Assembly (NCBI GenBank): GCA_030642635.1 | Contig: DAOWNK010000208.1 | Span: forward strand, 1-5,920 | Source: Pirellulales bacterium | GTDB taxonomy: Bacteria > Planctomycetota > Planctomycetia > Pirellulales > Thermoguttaceae | Direction: 5' to 3' | Length of the DNA: 5,920 nt | In this document: positions 1 through 4,806 of the stretch, piece after piece | Layout: the number at the start of each line of letters is the position of its first letter | Numbering within the stretch: the stretch's first letter is position 1 | Made by a program: the position numbers and the translations under genes | The notes under the pieces: model-generated | The model's database searches: none | The model's input: the letters and a program-made list of their open reading frames with translations, nothing else | Told to the model about the DNA's origin: nothing

Positions 1-2
1 GC

Positions 3-2525
3 CCTGCGCCAGCAGATTCTCCGAAACGAATTATCGACGATTACCCACATATGGTTGCTCCCACGAAAAATCATCGGCCTGGCCAAAAGCCTCATGGCGT
101 TGGCCACGTAGCAAAGTTCATTTCTCAGAAAGTGCAGAACAAGAACGACCGGACACTGTACTTCGACAACCTGGTCGTTTACCAGGAGCAGTTGCCGTCG
201 CTTGAATTCGATCCGAGACCCAAACGAGGCATCGAGCCGTTTCCCGGCCAAACGGTCGGCACGAACACCGGGCCGGGCCGCCTGCCGTTCCCCACCCGAG
301 AGGAAACCATTTTGCCGGATAATCTTACAACCGAGTTCAAGATCGGCCTGGAAAAATCGGGCGATACCTTCGAGTTCCACTATCGCGGCAACGACGGGCG
401 CCTGGTGTATCGCTACAAGCCGGCCACCGGCACGCTGGGCGACGTGACCGCCGAGTGGGTCGGCGGTAGCGGCCCGTTTCAGCCGATGGCCGACGGCGGC
501 GTTTACTTCGTATTGAAAGACAAATCAAAACACATTCCACCGGAAAAAACGAAACTGCTGCGGTGCGAGCAGATCGGCGATACGGTTGTTTCCACATGGC
601 AATGTTCATTTGGCGAACAAACTGCCGAGTTGACATACACGTTTCGCCTTTGGCAAAAATCGTTGGTGGTCGACGTGAAGTGCATCGGCGGCGGTGTGGG
701 TGAGGTGCGGTTCGGTCGGGCAGTGGGTGTCGATAACCCACGGCTTGTCACACTTCCATACCTGACCGGCGATTGGCGAGGCCGGCCCGCCGTATTGGTC
801 ACCGGCAAGCCTGATAATCCGTTGTTCGTCTTTGCATTAGTGGACCATACACGGTCGAACGCCTCGCTTCTGTGGGTAAAGAACGCGGTAGAGGAAGACG
901 GCGCCACGTACAACGGCGGTTCGCGGTATTTGCCCAAGACCGACGGTCGGCGGAACGACTGCTTCGAGCGGTTGTTCCTGACCGTCTCGCCGAGGTTCGA
1001 GGAGGTATTGCCGAACGTGCCGAACCCAAAATCGCCTTGGATGCACGTGGCCGGCGAACGAGTATGGCGGTCACATGGTGCGCGTAATCGCGAGCGCGAC
1101 TATGACTTTTGGAAAAGCGTTGCACGGTACGGCATGACGAAGATGGTCATCACCGACCATGAGAGCGGCTGGCGCGACGGCGAGGAAAGCTTTACTATGC
1201 GAACCCGTGCTGCGCCTGGCAAAGGCGGCGACCAGGGACAAGCCGATTACGCCCGAAAGATTCGAGCATTGGGGTTCCGCTATGGAATTTACAACCAATA
1301 CGTCGACTACGCACCGGTCAACGAGCATTGGGACGAAGACTGTGTGACTCGCCTTTCAAACGGCGATTGGCAAAGGGCCTGGCGACGATGCTACAGCCTG
1401 AAGCCAGCGCGAGCGGTTGAACTTGAGGCAAAGCTGGCACCTGTGATTCAAGAGAAGTTCCAGCTCGACACGGCTTACTGCGACGTACACACATGCGTAA
1501 CGCCCTGGCAGCGCTGCGATTTTGACGCCCGAGTGCCCGGCGCCGGCACGTTTGCCGCCACGTTTTACTCCTATGGCGAGATCATGCTGCACCAGAAGAA
1601 GACATGGAACGGGCCGGTCTACAGCGAGGGCAACAATCACTGGTACTACTGCGGGCTGACCGACGGCAACTACGCGCAAGACCAACGGGCCAGGCTACCG
1701 GAAAACCCCTGGCTGGTCGATTTCGATCTCCGCAAGCTACATCCGCTGTGCTGCAATTTCGGCATGGGGGCGCCCAACATGTTCTTCGGCCGCAAAGAAA
1801 GGCTCGGCTCAACGCCGGAAGTGCAGGAAGCACGGCTCGACCGGTTCCTGGCCGCCACGTTGGCGTTCGGTCACACGGGTTTTCTGGTCAGGCAAGGCGG
1901 CATAACCAACACGGTGCGGAGTTACTTCAGCTTGCAACAGGTGCATGCACGATACGCACAGGAGATTGCCACCGACATCCGCTACGCCGACGAGCATGGA
2001 AAGCTGCTGGATACCTCTGCCGCAGTGGCCGGCGGTGCGTTCCGGCGGTCGCAAATCGCCACGATATATTCCAACGGGCTGAAGGTTGTCGTCAACGGCC
2101 ACCCAACCGAGACATGGAAGGTCGCCGACGCCATACTACCGCCGAACGGCTGGGTCGTCAGCGATACCAAGGAGGGTAAGCTGGTTGCGTGGAGCAAACT
2201 GGTCGATGGCCATCGGGCCGATTACGTCGACTCGCCGGCGTATATTTATGCCAACGGTCGCGGCCGGTTCACCCGATTCGACAAGGCGGCCTGCGACGGC
2301 CAGATGATCGTACATAAGCACGCCGACGGCACGGTCGAGGTGATCCCGGTGGGCAAGTGCTCGTCGTTCGGTGTTTCACTTGACGGTCGTACGGCAACCG
2401 CCGTGGCGCTCGACAAGGAAAACAAACCCATCGGCCCGGCCGAAACCCGGCTCAGCCGCGGCCTGGTTTACGTTACTCCTGCACCAAAGGCGTTCAGTTA
2501 TATTCTCACATTTAGCCCGCCGTGA
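3..2525 (+). CDS. Large glycoside-hydrolase-like protein (GH101/GH129-like TIM barrel), 5' partial
   Basis: The frame is open from the left edge to a TGA at 2523-2525, giving at least 840 residues. The first ATG, at 51, is probably not the true start: the 16 codons before it are open, and the text after it (TLYFDNLVVYQEQL) reads like the end of a jelly-roll domain, so a signal peptide and N-terminal domain probably lie off-window. Numbering from that ATG, residues about 90-340 look like beta-sandwich. About 345-650 look like a (beta/alpha)8 barrel: ITDHESGW near 367-374, LDTAYCDVHT near 472-481 with D473 and D478 as nucleophile candidates, and YSEGNNHWYY near 524-533 with E526 as acid/base candidate. 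About 690-824 look like C-terminal beta-strands. An Asp after one strand and a Glu after a later one fits retaining alpha-glycosidases of the GH101/GH129/GH27/GH36 type. Likely secreted, acting on glycans. The family assignment is inference from motif style; substrate is unknown and GH101 activity is not shown. Confidence 0.72.
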   Translation, partial: PAPADSPKRIIDDYPHMVAPTKNHRPGQKPHGVGHVAKFISQKVQNKNDRTLYFDNLVVYQEQLPSLEFDPRPKRGIEPFPGQTVGTNTGPGRLPFPTREETILPDNLTTEFKIGLEKSGDTFEFHYRGNDGRLVYRYKPATGTLGDVTAEWVGGSGPFQPMADGGVYFVLKDKSKHIPPEKTKLLRCEQIGDTVVSTWQCSFGEQTAELTYTFRLWQKSLVVDVKCIGGGVGEVRFGRAVGVDNPRLVTLPYLTGDWRGRPAVLVTGKPDNPLFVFALVDHTRSNASLLWVKNAVEEDGATYNGGSRYLPKTDGRRNDCFERLFLTVSPRFEEVLPNVPNPKSPWMHVAGERVWRSHGARNRERDYDFWKSVARYGMTKMVITDHESGWRDGEESFTMRTRAAPGKGGDQGQADYARKIRALGFRYGIYNQYVDYAPVNEHWDEDCVTRLSNGDWQRAWRRCYSLKPARAVELEAKLAPVIQEKFQLDTAYCDVHTCVTPWQRCDFDARVPGAGTFAATFYSYGEIMLHQKKTWNGPVYSEGNNHWYYCGLTDGNYAQDQRARLPENPWLVDFDLRKLHPLCCNFGMGAPNMFFGRKERLGSTPEVQEARLDRFLAATLAFGHTGFLVRQGGITNTVRSYFSLQQVHARYAQEIATDIRYADEHGKLLDTSAAVAGGAFRRSQIATIYSNGLKVVVNGHPTETWKVADAILPPNGWVVSDTKEGKLVAWSKLVDGHRADYVDSPAYIYANGRGRFTRFDKAACDGQMIVHKHADGTVEVIPVGKCSSFGVSLDGRTATAVALDKENKPIGPAETRLSRGLVYVTPAPKAFSYILTFSPP

Positions 2526-2538
2526 ATACACGGCGGGC
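2515..2538. repeat. Perfect hairpin overlapping the stop codon of the glycosidase gene
   Basis: Arms GCCCGCCGTG (2515-2524) and CACGGCGGGC (2529-2538) are perfect 10-bp complements around a 4-base loop, AATA. The TGA stop (2523-2525) lies at the loop side of the left arm, so the last Pro-Pro codons are encoded by the palindrome. No T-tract follows on either strand, so a textbook Rho-independent terminator is not supported. A REP-like element that supplied the gene's 3' end, or an mRNA 3'-end stabiliser, are the alternatives. Confidence 0.7.
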
Positions 2539-2562
2539 AAACGTGGCAGGCGTTTTCCGAGA

Positions 2563-2640
2563 GGAGAAAAGGGGACAGGCGCGCTTATCGACGAGGGTCG
2601 CTTTCACTAGCCAATAAGCGCGCCTGTCCCCCTTTTCTCC
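2563..2640. repeat. Long inverted repeat between convergent genes (REP/MITE-like)
   Basis: The left arm (2563-2588) and right arm (2614-2640) are reverse complements over their whole length, apart from one extra base in the G/C run (4 G against 5 C). Each arm reads GGAGAAAAGGGG then ACAGGCGCGCTTAT from the outside in, with a 25-base loop (2589-2613). It fills most of the gap between two converging genes and ends 2 bp from the stop of the URO-D-like gene. It could act as a bidirectional transcription block. As far as I recall, similar AAAAGGGGACAGG-type palindromes recur in planctomycete genomes near IS200-like/RAYT transposases; that is from memory and unchecked. Confidence 0.75.
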
Positions 2641-2642
2641 CC

Positions 2643-3692
2643 CTACCGCCGGCCGATCTCGTGGATCGTCTCGTACATCGCCACGATGTTTTCGGTCGGG
2701 CTGACCGGTTGGATGTTGTGGCACGGTGCGCAAATCCATCGGGCATTTTTGTAAATCTCCACGCTCTGGCGCACTTCCGCAACCACGTCGTCGACCGTGC
2801 CGAGCGCCAGCGTCTGCTGGTTGTCGATCGAGCCGTGAAAGATGATCTTCTCGCCGAACTCGGCCACCAGGGCCTCGCGCTCCATGCCGGGGCAACGCCA
2901 CTGGATGGGGTTGAGTACCTCGATGCCGACCCGCTCGATCAGGTCAGGAATGAAAATGCGGGCAGCGCCGTCGGTGTGGTACATCACATGGACGCCGTAG
3001 GATCGCGCCAACTCGGCCATCTTGATCTGACCGGGCAACAGGAACCGACGATACATCGGCAGGCTCATCAGCGGCCCGGTCTGTGCACCGAGGTCCTCGG
3101 CGACGAACGTCAGGTCGATCCGGCCTACACCGGCCTCGAATATGCGGCGATGGTGCTCGTAGTAAAAATCGAGAATGCGGCCCAGGATCGCCTCGGCTAT
3201 CTCCGGCTGCAACGCCAGGTCGGCGAACGCTGTCTCCAGCCCGCGCATATAACCGTACAGCAGAAACGGCTCGTAGCAGCCTGCATGGATCGGACGATAG
3301 CCGTCGGCAGACTCTACCGCACAGGTAATCGGGCCGTAGTCGAACTCATCCGGGTCGGGCCAGCGATGGGCGTGAACCTCCTCCACAGAGTCAACGTTGG
3401 CAAGCGGCATGAACTCCGGCTCGTCGTACGCGCCGGTGCCGTAGTCGACCGAGCGATACCGAATGCCCCACATATCGGCCTTCGGGTCTTCGCAATCGTC
3501 CGGCCGCCGCCATACCGGCTCGACGAACTTGCGACAGTCGATGTGCAGCTTGCGCCACAGCGATTCCTCATCGTCGCAGCCCAAATCTTTCAGCAGCCGG
3601 GCGGTTACTTCGTCGGTCGCCTGATAATCGGTCGGAATCCGGTCGGCCGGCTTGCCTTCAAGCAAAGCAAACCAGCGTTGACGTGAGGTCAT
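2643..3692 (-). CDS. Uroporphyrinogen decarboxylase (URO-D)/MtaA-superfamily protein
   Basis: This is a 349-residue protein from the ATG at 3692-3690 to a TAG at 2645-2643. It opens MTSRQRWFALLEGKPADRIP, the usual N-terminus of divergent URO-D-family methyltransferases. Other hallmarks are the FHGSIDNQQTL strand and the C-terminal WICAPCHNIQPVSPTENI block. H239 in HTDG matches the zinc-ligand His of MtaA/CmuA-type corrinoid methyltransferases, but the next ligand position is D241 rather than Cys; C321 and C324 could supply a thiol. The family has a single TIM barrel and is cytosolic; relatives move methyl groups between corrinoid proteins and cofactors, and true HemE decarboxylates uroporphyrinogen. 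No corrinoid protein or heme gene is nearby, so the substrate is open. The start is ambiguous: a GTG two codons upstream (3698-3696) has AAGGAT (3711-3706) 7 bases before it, against 13 bases for the ATG, so a 351-residue product is possible. A putative promoter and dyad lie just upstream. Confidence 0.88.
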   Translation of the reverse strand: MTSRQRWFALLEGKPADRIPTDYQATDEVTARLLKDLGCDDEESLWRKLHIDCRKFVEPVWRRPDDCEDPKADMWGIRYRSVDYGTGAYDEPEFMPLANVDSVEEVHAHRWPDPDEFDYGPITCAVESADGYRPIHAGCYEPFLLYGYMRGLETAFADLALQPEIAEAILGRILDFYYEHHRRIFEAGVGRIDLTFVAEDLGAQTGPLMSLPMYRRFLLPGQIKMAELARSYGVHVMYHTDGAARIFIPDLIERVGIEVLNPIQWRCPGMEREALVAEFGEKIIFHGSIDNQQTLALGTVDDVVAEVRQSVEIYKNARWICAPCHNIQPVSPTENIVAMYETIHEIGRR

Positions 3693-3705
3693 GGTCACAG
3701 TGGGT

Positions 3706-3711
3706 ATCCTT
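3706..3711 (-). promoter_or_regulatory. Candidate Shine-Dalgarno of the URO-D-like gene
   Basis: The minus strand reads AAGGAT here. It lies 7 bases before an in-frame GTG (3698-3696) and 13 bases before the ATG (3692-3690). The spacing favours the GTG, while similarity to family N-termini favours the ATG two codons later. The protein differs by only two residues either way. Confidence 0.4.
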
Positions 3712-3734
3712 GAGTGTTGATTCCTGTAAACGCC

Positions 3735-3758
3735 GGCATATTGAAAATGTAATATGCC
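3735..3758. promoter_or_regulatory. 24-bp dyad over the candidate -10, possible operator
   Basis: GGCATATT (3735-3742) and AATATGCC (3751-3758) are perfect 8-bp inverted arms around 8 bases (3743-3750). The dyad is AT-rich in a GC-rich context and covers the proposed -10 and start point of the URO-D-like gene, which is where a repressor dimer site would sit. It could equally form a short hairpin at the 5' end of the leader. No regulator gene is in the window. Confidence 0.4.
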
Positions 3759-3779
3759 TTGTGAAACAGGGGCTGTCAA
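3751..3779 (-). promoter_or_regulatory. Candidate sigma-70 promoter of the URO-D-like gene
   Basis: On the minus strand a perfect -35 hexamer TTGACA (3779-3774) is followed after 17 bases by CATATT (3756-3751), which matches the -10 consensus at 4 of 6 positions. Transcription would start near 3744, leaving a leader of about 45-50 bases before the start codon. The -10 overlaps an inverted repeat. The evidence is consensus matching only. Confidence 0.45.
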
Positions 3780-3804
3780 CTACCAACGTCGCGCATCGAA
3801 TCGC

Positions 3805-3908
3805 CCCCACGCAGTTCACCTGCGTGGAGCGAATGTCTGCACCCTACACCCCTCCCGGCCATGGCGTCCTTGCCAAACAGACGCTCCACGCAGGTAAACT
3901 GCGTGGGG
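3805..3908. repeat. Inverted pair of CCACGCAG hairpins (REP-like doublet)
   Basis: The outer arms at 3805-3831 and 3882-3908 are 27 bases each and match as reverse complements at 26 of 27. Each arm is itself a hairpin with an 8-bp stem CCACGCAG/CTGCGTGG and a 5-base loop: TTCAC at 3815-3819 and GTAAA at 3894-3898. The arms are separated by 50 bases (3832-3881) with no gene. Two inverted hairpin units around a spacer match the architecture of bacterial interspersed mosaic elements (BIMEs). No GTAG foot is visible, unlike the element at 3947-4019, so this seems a different family. Confidence 0.72.
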
Positions 3909-3911
3909 ACG

Positions 3912-3930
3912 GTAGGTGGCACGCCCCACC
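3912..3930. repeat. Possible single degenerate REP unit
   Basis: GTAG (3912-3915) directly precedes a short hairpin, GTGG (3916-3919) against CCAC (3926-3929); the stem gains a pair if G3915 and C3930 are included. A GTAG foot plus hairpin is the format of REP sequences handled by RAYT transposases. The stem is short, so this could be chance; its position between two clearer REP-like doublets raises the odds somewhat. Confidence 0.35.
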
Positions 3931-3946
3931 ATCGGGCAACCAATCT

Positions 3947-4019
3947 GTAGGCCGGGTTGAAAACCCGGCAATAGTTTGCCGCAATATCGTTCAATTCGCC
4001 GGGTCGCGACCCGGCCTAC
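3947..4019. repeat. REP doublet with GTAG feet (BIME-like)
   Basis: Unit 1 is GTAG (3947-3950) followed by a hairpin at 3951-3969: GCCGGGTT/AACCCGGC, 8-bp stem, 3-base loop. Unit 2 is inverted: an 18-base perfect palindrome at 3998-4015, followed by CTAC (4016-4019), which is GTAG on the minus strand. The outer arms GTAGGCCGGGT and ACCCGGCCTAC are perfect 11-bp complements. GTAG at the foot of a hairpin is the established recognition format of REP elements mobilised by RAYT (TnpA-REP) proteins; no RAYT gene is in the window. The element ends 1 bp from the stop of the lectin gene. Confidence 0.78.
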
Positions 4020-4020
4020 C

Positions 4021-4659
4021 TCAATCCCATTCGCATACGAATCCTTTACGTTCGCCGTTGCGATCATCGTGCCATAGTCCATTCTCTTTACGGATACACA
4101 TGGAGTGATTAGGGACACCACCACGTATCACACCGGGTTGTGACCTGTTCCAGTTCGTATAAGTCACCTTTCTACCGTCACTGAACACCCAAATCCCCTC
4201 AACAGCTTCGTCAGAGCCATCAATCCAGTAGAAACCATGTTTTCCGTTTTCAATCAGCTTTTTGATAAACTCATTTTCTTCTTTCGATTCGATGCGGGCC
4301 AAATGCCCGCCCGTTTCTTCGCACAGCCGCTTCGCCACGTGCCAGGTTACCGGTTGGTCGAACCACATGTAGCTATGTCCTGCAAATCGAATAGCCCCTC
4401 GTGGAAGTCGTCTTTTCTTTGCAGGTCTTTTGGGTGTGGGTCGGGCGTACACACTGTCCCATTCACATATGAAACGAAAACGCCTTGACGAACAATCATC
4501 GTTCCATGTTCTTGACCGCCCAATTACCATCGAATGTTCAGTCTTGTTATTAACGTTATTAGGTTCTCCATGATCCCAATTTGTGTATGCAATTTTCGTC
4601 CCATTACCAAAAAACCACCGCCCTTCCTGGAATTCGTCGGAGCCATCTATCCAGCAATA
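4021..4659 (-). pseudogene. Continuation of the lectin gene past an in-frame TGA: rest of CTLD1 plus CTLD2
   Basis: Immediately after the TGA the same frame stays open for 212 codons to a TGA at 4023-4021. It starts YCWIDGSDEFQEGRW and completes CTLD1 (to 4456) with a GEPNN motif and TWNDDC before FICEWD. A basic 23-residue linker (4455-4387, PTPKRPAKKRRLPRG) follows, then CTLD2 (4386-4024): GHSYMWF, WHVAKRLCEETGGHLARIES, FYWIDGSDE, and a final FVCEWD. CTLD1 keeps the EPN and WND motifs of calcium-dependent sugar binders. CTLD2 has QPG and WHD instead, so calcium binding there is doubtful. The cysteine pair around the WND region is incomplete in both copies (Ser for the first Cys in CTLD1, Arg for the second in CTLD2). 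No ribosome site or convincing start precedes this part; the ATG at 4530 sits inside CTLD1. It is either the 3' half of a newly inactivated gene, or is translated only by readthrough, or the stop is a sequencing error. Confidence 0.72.
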
Positions 4660-4806
4660 TCACCGTTTTCCAGTTAGCTCGTTGACGAACTGCTGCTCCT
4701 GCGGCGATTCAATACGAGCCAAATGCCCGCCCATCTTTTCACATTCCCGGCCGGCAACGTGCCAGGTCATCGGTGTCCCGATCACTTTGTAATAGTGTCC
4801 TCGAAA
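4024..4806 (-). repeat. Tandem duplicated C-type lectin domains at DNA level
   Basis: CTLD1 (4456-4806) and CTLD2 (4024-4386) are related in protein and in DNA. The segments at 4285-4311 and 4705-4731, which encode GGHLARIES, match at 24 of 27 bases with a 420-base offset. WIDGSDE is also shared. This indicates an internal domain duplication that has since diverged. Confidence 0.7.
4660..4662 (-). other. In-frame TGA within CTLD1
   Basis: The minus strand reads CGG TGA TAT TGC TGG here. The matching place in CTLD2 reads CAT GGT TTC TAC TGG, so the TGA aligns with a glycine codon. One base change (GGA, CGA or TGG to TGA) would produce it. No frameshift is needed, because both sides are in the same frame. 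Confidence 0.85.

Noticed and set aside
2515..2640. Classical Rho-independent terminators
   Set aside because: Neither hairpin is followed by a run of T on the transcribed side; the T-run near 2633-2636 lies inside a stem arm. Termination is possible but not shown.
2661..3686. Long plus-strand open frame of 341 codons
   Set aside because: It lies wholly antisense to the recognisable URO-D-like gene and has no family-like sequence. It is an effect of GC-rich codon use.
3805..4019. CRISPR array
   Set aside because: The repeats are inverted pairs of different families, not direct repeats with regular unique spacers.
3776..4124. Small open frames across 3776-4124
   Set aside because: They run across the REP-like palindromes and are created by them; no ribosome site or family-like sequence was seen.
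4530..4660. Frameshift between the two parts of the lectin gene
   Set aside because: Both parts are in the same frame, and translation through 4659-4531 gives continuous CTLD sequence. The single lesion is the nonsense codon.
4660..4662. UGA read as glycine or tryptophan (alternative genetic code)
   Set aside because: TGA aligns with Gly in CTLD2, which recalls code 25 of Gracilibacteria/SR1. However, TGA is also the natural terminal stop of the glycosidase gene and of the lectin gene itself, right after the expected CEWD end, and the genes look planctomycete.
4615..4662. Selenocysteine insertion at the TGA (U-Y-C motif)
   Set aside because: The only downstream pairing I find is a 5-bp CTGGA/TCCAG stem with a large loop, not a convincing bacterial SECIS, and no CTLD selenoproteins are known to me.
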